A DNA stretch of 64,000 nt from Omphiscola glabra. Taxonomy: Eukaryota > Mollusca > Gastropoda > Lymnaeidae. The stretch spans positions 22,801,088-22,865,087 of the forward strand of contig OZ024806.1 in the NCBI GenBank assembly GCA_964017045.1. The letters are read 5' to 3'. The position numbers were made by a program, and so were the translations under genes. Every line of letters begins with the position of its first letter. Position 1 is the first letter of the stretch. Below are positions 11,901 to 21,689 of this stretch, piece after piece. Under the pieces are notes generated by a model. The model saw nothing but the letters and a program-made list of their open reading frames with translations, did not search any database and was not told the origin of the DNA.

Positions 11901-14900
11901 CCTTAGTTGTGCAAAAGACAAGCTATTTCTTTCGAATGAACCCAAAATACCAGTTGTAACTCACTCACCTGGCACCGCTGTACCCAAAACTCAAGTTGTA
12001 CTTCACTTCGAGGTAATCATGACAGACAGAGTAGTTGGAAATCGGACAATCCAGGTGGCGCATGAAATTGTCTGGCTTCACGTCTAGATATAGACGCATC
12101 CCTGGCCTAGTCTTAAAATATAAAAAAATAAAAATGATAAAATGTAAGTGTTTTTAAGACATAAAAAAAATAGATTTAAAAAAGATAACATCTCAGGAAA
12201 TTGGACCATAAAAGTAAATGCTCACGTTTATAAGACAAATATGAATCTATAATTTACGTTGATCATAAAAATGCATGAAGATGGGGGGTTTTTTGCCGGT
12301 GAAAGGGGGGGGGGCGACGAAAATCTTGGCCTGTTTGGGGCGGCTCAAACCCTAATTGTGCCATTGTTAAAATTTAATGTCGGATACGTTCGTGGTTTAT
12401 TTTCTGCCACTCACCTGAAACAGCCAACTGCACTGCGTGTTGCCCATGTAGGCCCAGGGGTAGCCAGGTGACCGGACCGTGTACTTGGCACCACTGTCAA
12501 CAAACAGGGGACCGCCACAGCTAGCACCTGGAGATGTATAGTTAAACTGTCAAAGTTAATTTATAGATGTGCAGGCTAGTTGAATTACTGAGTTTAGTGA
12601 CAGATGTGTGTAGCTCAACCGTCTAAGTGAATTGACAGATGTGATGTAGAACTGTCTAGGTTAATTGAAAGATGTTTAGTTGAACCTTCATCTCCATACA
12701 CAACAGGTTATAGAATTAAGGATAGAAAAATAAAGAATAAGTAACAACACATCATTAACTGTTCCTAAAGAAGGTAATCATCATAGAAGGTAATAATCAT
12801 GGAAGATAACCATCCTAGGAGGTAATCATCTTAGAAGGTACTCATCATAGAAAGTAATCATCATAGGAGGTATTTATCATAGAAGGTAAACATTATAGAA
12901 GGTAATTATCATAGAAGGTAATCATCCTAGAAGGTAATCATCATAGAAGGTAATCATCCTGGAAGGTAATCATCATAGGAGGTAATCATCATAGACGATT
13001 ATCAACATAGAAGGTAATCATCATAGAATGTTATCATAATAGAAGGTAATCATCATAGAAGTTAATTATCATAGATGGTTATCATCATAAGAGGTAACCA
13101 TCATATAAAGTAATTATCTTGAGGATTTTGAAAGTCTGGTTTGATGACGGCATGTGAAAATACAATAACAATGCCCCATGTCATCTAATTACGTGAATGA
13201 GGTAAAATGAAATTGTGAAATTAAAAAAATAGATTTTCAATTCTCAGTTGGGATATTTAATCAAAAGTCTACTCAAAATTTGGGGATATAGTAGTGGTGT
13301 ACTTGAACAAAATGAGGAGATATAGTAGTGGTGTACTTGAACAAAATGAGGAGATATAGTAGTGGTGTACTTGAACAAAATGGGGGGATATAGTAGTGGT
13401 GTACTTGAACAACATGAGGAGATATAGTAGTGGTGTACTTGAACAAAATGAGCCTTGGATGAAATCTCAAAAGTGACCCCAACCCGACCCCCCCAAAAAA
13501 CCTACTGTCTCAGCCATGGCCAAGTATGTTATCAAACTAAGCACGGCTGGAAGCTACTGTCTCAACCATGGTCAAGTGTGTTATCAAACTAAGCACGGCT
13601 GGAAGCTACTGTCTCAGCCATTGTCAAGTGTGTTATCAAACTAAGCACGGCTGGAAGCTACTGTCTCAGCCATGGTCAAGTGTGTTATCAAACTAAGCAC
13701 GGCTGGAAGCTACTGTCTCAGCCATGGTCAAGTGCGTTATCAAAGTATATATGGCTTCAAACTGGTATTCCAATCATGTTTAAAGTACTATCAAAGGATT
13801 TCCGGCTTGAAACCTCAAGGGCGTTGTCTCCAAAGTCTAGAAACCCAGAGTAAGTCTTTTGTCTACCTACCCACAGATGTCGCTGCGTACTGACACACTG
13901 ACCCACTCAGGCCATCTGGACATCGACAGCGGCTGCAGTCCTTGGGGTCGGGGTAGCCGTCGTGAAGGCAAGAAAATGTGGCTGAAGGGCAGGCGTCTGC
14001 ATTGAAACAATAGGGATTAAATTATACTTTGTTTAATCTATGCATTACTACCAGACGAGGCATTTCAGTCATAAAGCTTATCTTTTTTGATGTTTTTTTT
14101 TTAAATGAGATACAAAGTTATGTTTTAAATTTTTCTTTGAATGTGTTATTCTTCCTATAGGCATCTTACATTGGGTACTATTTATGCATCGTAAAATGAG
14201 GTAATGGCCTAGAGCCGGTTCCATCCAAACTAACCAGTTGTTATACTTTAAATACTTTATCAAACGTTATTGAAACAAAATTCTAACTACCTTACTGAAC
14301 AAATTGTTTTCTAATGAACATTTGATAAATAACAAGACACAAATTAATTTCAGCCTTTTTAATTTCACCCCCCCCCTCTTTTTTTCTTTCTTGTTTCCAT
14401 CTAATTTGGCCGCTTTGTGGGTGGGGTATGAGTATGTTGGGGAGGAGGGCGGGCTCGATGCATTTTTACAGTTGATGTCAAGAGTGTCAACTTAGAATCA
14501 AAAATGCCAATCAGAAGTGCATCAGTTCAAAGGATTGCTGTCACGGAAATGATTGAATGCAAACATATCTTTTTTTAACGTAATCGAATATTTCTTTATG
14601 TGACGAGCGAACTAAGCCATATCCAAAATGGACATAACTAATTAAAGTGTGTCTATCGAAAATTAAATCAAACTGTCACGGAATTATGACAGCAGACTAT
14701 AAACACCAGGTTGGGTGCACTGGAACCGGTTGGAAGCCTTGCCAAGGTTCAGGGAAGATAACTCACCTTTACAATACGCCAGATTAGCCAGCTTGACGTC
14801 AAAAAACGTCATAGCCTCCCTTTGTCCCAGGTCCCTCTGCAAAAGTGGGTCCCTGGTTTCCAGTGTAATTTTTCCGTTTTGAGAGAAAAACTGAAAATTT

Positions 14901-17900
14901 AATGTTGGAAGTTTTAAAAAGTTTTGATGTGGTAGAGTGATAATATATATGTACCCTAAACCCCTAACTTAGTGACCCCCTTCCCCACACATATGTGTGG
15001 TGTATACCCTAAGGCCCGCCCTTAGAGACCTTAATCAGATCAATTTGATAGAATCCATCAATGTTAAGTTCATATAGACAGAATATTCACTCGCAATTTA
15101 GACCACAACTTATTCTGGTACTGTTAAAATGTCAAATACGGTGCGAATCAATCAAAAATTTAAGCGATGATTGATATACACAATAAAATAATAGACCTAT
15201 AAACAACCCACATATGTATCACATAACATCAACATTTGATAGTCTTAAATGGTCCATTCTACGAACATAGGACAAACATGCCACAAATATCCCCAAACAT
15301 TTCAAACATTATTTCAAACGTGTGCCGCCACCCCCCCCCCCCCCCATATCCTCATGTGCCTACCGAAGAGCCGTAATGCATGATGGATCCTACGTCATAC
15401 GGCACGCCCATGTTGTCAATATCGCCCCAATTTTCCTGAGGAAAGAATCACAGAAATTTTCGGTTTCACGAATGAAAGAATCACCATCTTGTTCTTTGCA
15501 TAAGATGAAATACAACATTTTAAAAAATAAACTCACACCGTACTCACAAATTAAGATTTAAAAAAATAACGCAAAAAAACTATCAACCACGTTTTTCATG
15601 TGTGCAGTGGTTGCTACGTGACAGAGAAGACAATATTACGAGGCCATGTCTACACCTATAACATCACAGACGCAGTCCTGTAGGCAGGGCCGGATTTACA
15701 GACAGGCCGACTAGGCCGTGGCCTAGGGGCCCCGCGAAATAAGGGGCCCCAAAATTGGGAGTAGTATATAAAAAATTAATTTTTTTGAATTTAAAAAACT
15801 TTGCAATATTTTTTACTTTTCAAAATGGGGCCTCAAATTTTTTTTCGCCTAGGACCCCTAAAATTGTAAATCCGGCCCTGGAACGTAAAGGAATGGCGTT
15901 CCTGCACTTTTTCAACATTTTCAAAATTATCTTGATTGCAACGTATTTGCTAAAATAAATGCATATTTACTTCCAGTGAGAGGGGGGGGGGGGGGAATCG
16001 TTGAGTGAGTTCATTGACATTCCCTCCGGCTTACAGAACTGATCTGTTGCTTGATTGATTACAATTAAGCTTCTCCGATCATTTTATTTGTATAATGATA
16101 TGAGAAAATTTCTGATCAAATAACTAAATCTTGTGATCCGAACATTCTTGTCTCCGATTCACCTTGACCGAACCCAAGGTCATTATCTTACCCTTTTAAA
16201 ATTGAACTCCTCCCCACGCTTGACGTTCTCCTCCAGGTAGATCACGTAGCCGTCCCTGTCGGGGCGTGACTGCTCGTGCCAGAATCCGATGGCGTGGCCG
16301 AGCTCGTGCAGAAGTATTCCTTTCTGGGGTTGAGAGGTCATTTATGAGGGTAATAGGTCAATTATGAGGGTAATAGGTCATTTATGAGGGTAATAGATCA
16401 TTTCTGGGGGTAAGAGGTAATTTCTGAGAGTAAGAGGTAATTTCTGAGGGAAGGAGGTACTTTTTCTGAGGGTAAGAGGTGATTTCTTGGGTAAGAGGTC
16501 ATTTCTGAGGGTAAGGTGTAACTTCTGGTGTAAGAGGTCATTTCTGAGTGCAAGAGTTAATTTCTAAGGGTAAGAGTTAATTTCTAAGGATAAGAGGTCA
16601 TTTCTAAAGGTAACAGTTACTATTTGAGGGTAAAGGGTAATTTCTGAGAGTTAGAGTTACTTTCTGAGGGTACGAGATCATTTGTAAGAGTAAGAGACAA
16701 TTTCTGAAAATAATGGGTAATTTTTGGGAATACGAGTTAACGTCAGCAGAGACTATGAATATCTCTCTCTCTTAGGATGAATAGCTTTTTGTTTCATAAC
16801 TATATATATGAATGTGTGTCAATTTTGGTTAATAGATTAGTATATTTTTAAATAGCTGCGAAACGTATAAGCAAATCATAGTATACCGTATTCTTTTCCT
16901 GAATAAGCGCTCAATGTCAATGAATTATCACGGGGGAATAATGCTGGTAATCCTACTTTTTAAAAATAATATTTCAAAATGATGTAGGAGAATACAACAA
17001 GAAGTAGGATTCGATATCTGTTATATAGATAAATATTGCTTCTGATGTGCCCTGCCTCCTTTATCACAACCAACCACCCCCTACTCAGCATGTTTATATT
17101 AACCAACCACCCACTACTCAGCATGTTTATATTAACCAACCACCCCCTACTCAGCATGTTTATATTAACCAACCACCCCCTACTCAGCATGTTTATATTA
17201 ACCAACCACCCCCTACTCAGCATGTTTATATTAACCAACCACCCCCTACTCAGCATGTTTATATTCATAGTACTGAATGAGAAAAGCAACTATAAAGCAG
17301 CGTTCATCTTCCGTGACGAGTGGAAAAAAAAAAGGTTTAAAAAATCTTATAGATTAAATAGACACGAACAATCTGTAGCGATATAACAATATATATTAAG
17401 CTTTAATAATAATTTTACATAAGTAAACGTTTCGGCACATGCCTTCATCAGTACAACGAGACATACAAATAAGTATTAATCAAATTGACATGATATATAT
17501 AGAGAGAGATAATTTTTCGGAGGCAGCTATTATATTAATCGATAAGGAGCCATGGGTATGGTGTAGGACTGTCTGTAGGACTTCTGTAGGACTGTCTGTA
17601 GGACTTCTGTAGGACTTCTGTAGGACTTCTGTAGGACTGTCTGTAGGACTTCTGTAGGCCTATTGTTTAAAGGCCGACAGGTAAGAGTGTTGGCATATTG
17701 TTTAAAGAAAATGAGAAGTTATTTTTTTTTATTTTTTGGTTAATCTTGGACCCACCGGGATTTCTCTCAAAATAGCCGGACCCGGTGTAAGAAATACTTG
17801 GGCCGGTTAAGCCCAAGTGTTAATTATTTGATTATTGTCAACCATCAACCTATCTGAAACTGACCTCAAAACAACCTTTAGAAGTTGAAATTTCCTGGAG

Positions 17901-20900
17901 TTGGAAGGCCTTCTCCCGTCCTATGTACGACCAACAGCTGAAAAAGACGGGTTTGGAAAAGGAGGGGAAGGGGGGTGAGTAGGAACATGAATATTGTTAT
18001 CAGTCGAAACATTTGGCCTTTAAGCTGTCTTTTGAATTATGTCGATGTAAAGCTTACAGCTTTTGGTTTGGTTTTGTTTTCTTTCATGTAATTCCACGCC
18101 ACATTTTTAGACAAGCAGTTGTTAAAATCAAGTGAGGTTTTAGAGTCTTGTTTGGGAAATTTAAAAAGATTAGTTTTATGATAGACATAGAGGAATAGAT
18201 TTACTAACTTAATGGTAATCAATGAGTGAAGAAAGAGTGTGTCCTACAGGAATGAGTTACTGACGATGGGAATCAATGAGTCAAGAAAGAGTGTTTCCTA
18301 CAGGAATGAGTTACTGACGATGGGAATCAATGAGTCAAAAAAGAGTGTGTCCTACAGGAATGAGTTACTGACGATGGGAATCAATGAGTCAAGAAAGAGT
18401 GTGGCCTACAGGAATGAGTTACTGACGATGAGAATCAATGAGTCAAGAAAGAGTGTGTCCTACAAGAATGAGTTACTGACGATGGGAATCAATGAGTCAA
18501 GAAAGAGTGTGTCATACAGGAATGAGTTACTGACGATGGGAATCAATGAGTAAAGAAAGAGTGTTATCCAGGAATGAGTTACTGACGATGGGAATCAATC
18601 AGTCAAGAAAGAGTGTGTCATACAGGAATGAGTTACTGACGATGGGAATCAATGGGTCAAGAAAGAATGTGTCATACAGGAATGAGTTACTAACGATGTG
18701 AATCAATGAGTCAAGAAAGAGTGTGTCACACCGGAATGAGTTACCTTTACAGGGGTTCCTTCAATTTTGTAGTCCCGCACCCCCCACCCCTCTTGATTTC
18801 AAAATATATTTCTTACACCCCCCTTTCCGCCACGATAAAAAATGCGAGTAAACATGCTAATAAACCTGATTTTTCTGGACCTTATAGCAACCCCTGCAAT
18901 ACCCCAGTACCCCCTGTAATGACAGCAGCCCCCCCTGCAATGAAATGCCTCTCGCATCCTCTGCCTAAATATTTGAAAAAATAAATGAATAAGATACGTA
19001 GACAAATGCGATCTCTTTCAACTTAAATATATATTTTCAATGAAAGTTTTGACGCATTTGAAGGAGTCCCTCCTACCCATCTCCTACTCATCTCCTACAC
19101 ATCTCCTACCCATCATCTTTCCTAAAGTCCAATATCGGCTTGTTAGGATGGTCCAGGCCGACCTCTTCAAACGTGATGCAGGTCAAGCTGCTCAACTCTT
19201 TTATGGCAGACAGGATGATTGCCTTCTCTGTGGTGTCTGGAAGAACAGGTGTGTGGGGGAAGGGTGGGTTGTGAATCTAGGAACATTGAGGAAAGAGATG
19301 GCTGAGTTGGGTAGAGATTGTGAGGGGGGAATAGTTTTGGGAAGTAAAGGAATGAAGAGGTGGGGCTCAATAACTGAGATATAGGTAGTTACTGTGAGCT
19401 GTAACTGAGATATTGGTAGTTAATGTGAGCAATAACTGAGATATTAGTTACTGTGAGCAATAACTGAGATATTGATAGTTACTGTGAGCAATAACTAAGA
19501 TATTGGTAGTTACTGTGAGACAAAAAGATTTGGAATAAAATTTAAAGAGAGAGGTAGCGAAAGAAAAGAGAAAGCAGGAGAGGTACAAGAAAGAGGGAGA
19601 ATGATAGATAGAACAGGAGTGACGCGATGGAGGTGTTAAGAAGTTTTAAGAGAAGAGTTTTTATATATTAGAAGATATGAAAATAGATTTCTGCAAAGTA
19701 GGGGATGGGATACGAAGGGAGAGAAGACTCACTGGGAAAGAAGATATGCCAAAGCTAAAGATAATATGACTCACTTGAATGAAGTACCACGAAGACAGAA
19801 GTTGTCAGAAAGGTTACAGCCCACTGTGTCTATTTTAACTCTTATATTTTCTTTTATACATTTATACAAAGGTGAAATGAATAAAGTTTAGAAGTAAACC
19901 ATTCTTAAAAGAGATTATTTTAATTGTTTTATGATTATGATCAAAATAAATTACTTTTGTTTTATGGTCATCCAAACTAAAATCTTAAGTCCATTTTTTT
20001 AATTAATCTTAAAAATCAACTACATTTGTGCATAATGTTGCAATTGTTTTTCATTTATACTTTTAGAAAGTTGCCAACAATGATAATAAAAAAAATGTTA
20101 AAAATTTTTAAAAAGCATTTACTTAAAAGGTATTTATGACTATCATTGAATCTGTAGGGTATCGGCAGCGGCCATCTTTTGTCCTCTTCAGTCGTAATTT
20201 TCCTCTTCTTTCGGCCCCTCGATGACGTCAGCAGTGCTTCCGCTTCACTCGATGTCAGCATTATGTCCCCTTCGTATAACATCCTGTCGGGCGAAGGGTC
20301 CTGCAATGGTGGGTTGGTGGTGGAAAATAAAACAAAATAAAGTCTTCAAATGAGAGTTTTGTGCCAGCAGTGCGCGATGTAGTATACGAGGAGTAAGGCG
20401 ATGTCAGGACGACAGCCTGCACACGTCGCCATCGATAAAAGTTATTTCACCACACTATCGCTAATAGCCATTTAATTAGATGTATCCTTCCGCGAAGTAC
20501 CTGCTGGAAAACGACACGACTTGCAAAAGAATAGTCCTCGCGGGGCACTGACGACATGGAGACATAACAGCTTAAAAGGATACGTATTGGCCTTAGGATG
20601 GTGATACTATAAAATGAAGATTTCCAGGTGCTAAGACTATAACAAGGCTACACACTTTAATAGTACGTGTGAGCTAATCCTTTAAGGCCTTAAGACATAT
20701 CTGTTAATAACTATTGCTACGGGGATTAGCCGAAGAGACAATGGCTTTGGGGTTTGATTCCAATCATAAAAAATTTAAAACATATTGTTATAACTGTGTT
20801 TATTTGATTACTTTCTTTTAATTGCATCATTGCGCGACTTAAAATAACACCTTTTTTCCGAAATAAATGTCATTGTAATTAAAGGGACATCCGTTTTAGT

Positions 20901-21106
20901 CACTCTTATTGTGATACTCACGTCAATTTCTTATTGTGATACTAACGTCAATTTCTTATTTGATTTTATGTAAAATAAAATCGATCACATACCATTGATT
21001 TGTTAGTCCCCCTGACCATTTCATTCTCCAACTGTTGTAGGATCAAACTGACCGCTTTTATATCAGCTTCACTCTGCTCTCCTAGGCTGATGTTGGTCGA
21101 CTTGAC
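7313..21106 (-). CDS. Secreted astacin-family zinc metalloprotease gene (astacin-EGF-CUB with alternative tails)
   Basis: A zinc endopeptidase of the astacin (M12A) family, expected to be secreted and to cut extracellular proteins. Fourteen to sixteen small exons run right to left: 20993-21106, 20123-20300, 19110-19236, 17865-17937, 16192-16323, 15364-15435, 14767-14890, 13871-13996, 12415-12527, 11969-12111, 11274-11389, then either 10328-10475 plus 9428-9518, or 8409-8520, 7817-7942 and 7313-7424. Nearly all junctions have clear GT donors and AG acceptors, and every phase matches. Domains in order: propeptide with YEGDI aspartate switch, basic RKKRK processing site, catalytic domain with HELGHAIGFWH and Met-turn SIMHYG, the four expected disulphide cysteines, EGF-like, CUB, then alternative Cys-rich or TSP1 tails. 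Without a signal exon the two forms encode 518 and 555 residues. The layout recalls BMP1/tolloid relatives but has a single CUB, as in many invertebrate astacins. The signal peptide is not adjacent; the exon at 58157-58279 is a candidate. Confidence 0.9.
7817..7942 (-). CDS. Astacin gene exon: TSP1 end and Cys-rich segment, cassette 2
   Basis: Encodes the TSP1 ending GGQNADSETQVCNTQPCP, then FQAYACPVV and NCGWLTNCTR. CCAACAG acceptor, GTACGT donor in phase 2. Its second half parallels the end of exon 10328-10475. Confidence 0.83.
8040..8335. repeat. Degenerate minisatellite in an astacin intron
   Basis: Ragged 30-36 bp units with CAGTCAACACCAGAT and TACACCTAC words, between exons 7817 and 8409. 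Confidence 0.8.
8409..8520 (-). CDS. Astacin gene exon: thrombospondin type-1 repeat, cassette 2
   Basis: Encodes TGWGAWSAWTPCTATCGGC, KRGRNRTC and NSTQC, a canonical TSP1 repeat with WxxW and CxxTC motifs. Such modules usually bind glycosaminoglycans or matrix. Entry phase 1 fits the CUB exon at 11274. The acceptor (ACACAAG) is weak. Confidence 0.85.
8640..9000. repeat. CATC and TC microsatellite cluster
   Basis: A (CATC)n block near 8650 and long (TC)n blocks at 8775-8800 and 8945-8995, in the intron before the TSP1 exon. Confidence 0.85.
9428..9518 (-). CDS. Astacin gene terminal exon of cassette 1
   Basis: 29 codons and TGA, encoding GSTCETEAERCCKGF and DGLCIGKYLCK. The C..CC..[FY]..G.C pattern is shared with the other terminal exon. 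Possible ATTAAA polyadenylation signals on the minus strand lie at 9346-9351 and 9253-9258. A TGTGTAAAT at the stop could act as a cryptic donor, but joining it to 8520 creates a TAA, so this exon is more likely terminal. Confidence 0.75.
9853..10129. mobile_element. Probable hAT-type MITE
   Basis: CAGGGCC at the left and GGCCCTTG at the right enclose about 277 bp with several GGCGCCC blocks. The ends pair only over 7-8 bp and no target duplication is visible, so the boundaries are tentative. Confidence 0.4.
10328..10475 (-). CDS. Astacin gene exon: Cys-rich tail, cassette 1
   Basis: 48 codons with eight cysteines (PCGGCFDSPEPQKPC, then VSCRQEWY, IPCPVY, YACNKY). Good acceptor (CTATAG) and GTAAGT donor. 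No named domain is recognised. The last part resembles exon 7817-7942, which suggests the two tails arose by duplication. Confidence 0.8.
10570..10835. repeat. 47-bp minisatellite, about 5-6 copies
   Basis: The unit includes AATCTATCAGGTAGATGTGT and a CATGGCTAGCATGG segment. In the astacin intron between 10475 and 11274. Confidence 0.88.
11085..11285. repeat. 25-bp minisatellite carrying the exon 11274 splice donor
   Basis: About eight units, each containing CTCACCTG, which is CAG|GTGAGA on the coding strand. The array runs straight into the real donor of the CUB exon. Confidence 0.88.
11274..11389 (-). CDS. Astacin gene exon: CUB domain end and splice branch point
   Basis: Encodes FCCGLPPPKIIVSSGSAM then LVLFRAARNGIGGFSAEIYA, the closing strands of the CUB. 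It exits in phase 1 with a single G. That G completes Glu codons with both 10475 (GAA CCA) and 8520 (GAA ACC), so both tail cassettes are in frame. Its donor GTGAGA is repeated about eight times in the adjoining 25-bp array. Confidence 0.88.
11969..12111 (-). CDS. Astacin gene exon: CUB domain, middle part
   Basis: 47 codons plus two bases encoding MRLYLDVKPDNF, two cysteines, and the CHDYLEVKY segment equivalent to the CUB motif C-x-D-Y/F-L-E-V. GTGAGT donor. A potential N-glycosylation site (NYS) is visible. Confidence 0.9.
12415..12527 (-). CDS. Astacin gene exon: CUB domain, first part
   Basis: Encodes ASCGGPLFVDSGAKYTVRSP, then GYPWAYMGNTQCSWLFQ. These are the CGG opening, SPGYP turn and C-x-W strand that define a CUB domain. 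CTCCAG acceptor, GTGAGT donor. Confidence 0.9.
12745..13115. repeat. 16-17-bp minisatellite
   Basis: More than 20 degenerate units of AATCATCATAGAAGGT. Confidence 0.88.
13285..13452. repeat. 34-bp minisatellite, 5 copies
   Basis: Units with GATATAGTAGTGGTGTACTT, nearly identical, so the array is young. Confidence 0.9.
13502..13750. repeat. 52-bp minisatellite, about 5 copies
   Basis: Units with CTACTGTCTCAGCCATGGTC and AGCACGGCTGGAAG, in the intron just downstream of the EGF exon. Confidence 0.9.
13871..13996 (-). CDS. Astacin gene exon: EGF-like module
   Basis: One symmetrical phase 1-1 exon with six cysteines in an EGF-like arrangement (FSCLHDGYPDPKDCSRCRC, then GSVCQY). It follows the protease domain directly, as in tolloid-like and nematode astacins, and probably links to the CUB domain. 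Confidence 0.85.
14767..14890 (-). CDS. Astacin gene exon: C-terminal catalytic subdomain
   Basis: 41 codons plus one base, encoding ITLETRDPLLQRDLGQRE and the closing cysteine in LANLAYCK. This matches the family pattern DP..xxGQR..Y.C. The donor is a consensus GTGAGT. Confidence 0.93.
15364..15435 (-). CDS. Astacin gene exon: Met-turn
   Basis: 24 codons encoding ENWGDIDNMGVPYDVG and SIMHYGSS. This holds the structural Met-turn and the Tyr that acts as the fifth zinc ligand in astacins. TTTCCTCAG acceptor, GTAGGC donor, phase 0. Confidence 0.95.
15685..15880. mobile_element. hAT-type MITE with CAGGGCCGGATTTA ends
   Basis: A 196-bp element with inverted ends CAGGGCCGGATTTA and TAAATCCGGCCCTG, and GGGGCCCC-rich subterminal blocks. 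No matching target duplication was seen. It lies in the astacin intron between exons 15364 and 16192. Confidence 0.65.
16192..16323 (-). CDS. Astacin gene exon: zinc-binding active site
   Basis: 44 codons carrying HELGHAIGFWH, an intact HExxHxxGxxH motif with three zinc-binding His and the catalytic Glu, then EQSRPDRDGYV as in active astacins. Donor GTAAGA. The acceptor (CCCCAG) is the first unit of a degenerate 20-bp array in the upstream intron. Confidence 0.97.
16324..16740. repeat. 20-bp minisatellite carrying acceptor-like sites
   Basis: About 20 units. On the coding strand each reads CTTACCCTCAG|AAAT, close to the true acceptor CCCCAG|AAAG of the active-site exon, which forms the end unit. 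Confidence 0.85.
17075..17272. repeat. 33-bp minisatellite, about 6 copies
   Basis: Units with CCAACCACCCCCTACTCAGC. Because 33 is divisible by 3, both strands show repetitive ORFs, but these lie in an intron. Confidence 0.92.
17428..17451 (-). ncRNA. Hammerhead-ribozyme-like core
   Basis: The minus strand reads CTGATGA, a short GGC/GCC stem with ATGT loop, then GAAACG. This is the conserved hammerhead core order (CUGAUGA, stem II, GAAA). Such motifs mark Penelope-like elements and retrozymes. A stem III and cleavage triplet were not found, so activity is doubtful. Confidence 0.35.
17565..17660. repeat. CTGTAGGACT minisatellite
   Basis: 11-15-bp units of CTGTAGGACTT and CTGTAGGACTGT. Confidence 0.85.
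17865..17937 (-). CDS. Astacin gene exon: GCWSYIGR segment
   Basis: A 73-bp exon encoding CWSYIGREKAFQLQEIS and a second Cys (KGCFE), the second disulphide pair of the catalytic domain. TTTTTCAG acceptor, GTCAGT donor, phase 0 exit. The family's GGxQ segment is replaced by KAFQ. Confidence 0.9.
18222..18745. repeat. 54-bp minisatellite, about 9-10 copies
   Basis: Units with GAATGAGTTACTGACGATGG and AGTCAAGAAAGAGTGTGTC. The open frame is due to 54 being divisible by 3. Confidence 0.92.
19110..19236 (-). CDS. Astacin gene exon: first catalytic subdomain
   Basis: Encodes TTEKAIILSAIKELSSL followed by TCITFEEV, the conserved helix and first disulphide cysteine of astacins. Bounded by a TTCTTCCAG acceptor and a GTAGGA donor in phase 2; the split Gly codon is completed by the next exon. 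Confidence 0.9.
19370..19520. repeat. 31-bp minisatellite, about 5 copies
   Basis: Units with AACTGAGATATTGGTAGTTA, about 130 bp upstream of the exon 19110 acceptor. Confidence 0.88.
20123..20300 (-). CDS. Astacin gene exon: aspartate switch, furin-like site, start of mature enzyme
   Basis: Encodes DPSPDRMLYEGDIML, the family's aspartate-switch motif whose Asp caps the zinc in the zymogen, then RKKRK, a probable furin-type cleavage site, and the conserved mature start RWPLPIPYRFND. Two donors keep the same phase: a good GTAAAT ending at 20123, and a poor GTCATA ending at 20141. The shorter form gives the usual family spacing between PY and the TC cysteine (22 residues against 28). The true end is uncertain. 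Confidence 0.8.
20993..21106 (-). CDS. Astacin gene exon: N-terminal propeptide
   Basis: 38 codons, phase 0 at both ends, between a CAG acceptor and a GTATGT donor. It encodes a helical, charged propeptide stretch (SEADIKAVS, LQQLENEM). No start codon or signal peptide is present, so at least one upstream exon is needed. A 15-bp minisatellite begins about 20 bp upstream of the acceptor. Confidence 0.8.
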
Positions 21107-21139
21107 CTGTAGTGAAGAGCGGACATATAGAAATGTGCA

Positions 21140-21685
21140 GTTCTCGTGCATTCTGGTCAAATATACACTGGTCAAATATACGCTGGTCATATATACTCTG
21201 GTCAAATATACCATTGTCACATTTACAATGGTCAAATATAAACTGGTGAAATATAAACTGGTCAAATATACACTAATCAAATATACACTGGTCAAATATA
21301 CCTAGGTCACATATACACATGTCAAATATAAACTGATCAATTACACACTGGTCAAATATACACTGGTCAAATATACACTGGTCAAATATGCACTGGTCAA
21401 ATATACACTGGTCAAATATACACTGGTCAATATACACTGGTCAAATATACCCTTGTCAGATATACGCTGGTCAAATATAAACTGGTCAAATATTCACTGG
21501 TCCAACATATATTGGTCATATGTTGACTTACCAATTTTGACATACTGGTCAAATATAAATTGCTCAAATATATACAGGTCAACTACATTGAGGTAAATAT
21601 GCAGTGGTCAATTATTCACTGGTCAAGTATACACTGGTCAAATATACACTGGTCGAGTATACACTGGTCAAATGTTACACAAAAA
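21140..21685. repeat. 15-bp minisatellite, about 35 copies
   Basis: Units of CTGGTCAAATATACA. The array begins within about 35 bp of the propeptide exon acceptor. Confidence 0.92.
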
Positions 21686-21689
21686 TCCA

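Noticed and set aside
18239..18553. ORF with YRNELLTMGINESRKSV repeats
   Set aside because: An 18-residue period equals the 54-bp minisatellite; it sits in an astacin intron on the other strand.
19040..19384. 114-codon plus-strand ORF (MKVLTHLKESLLPISYSSPT...)
   Set aside because: Shadow of the astacin exon 19110-19236, whose minus-strand frame has family motifs and splice sites.
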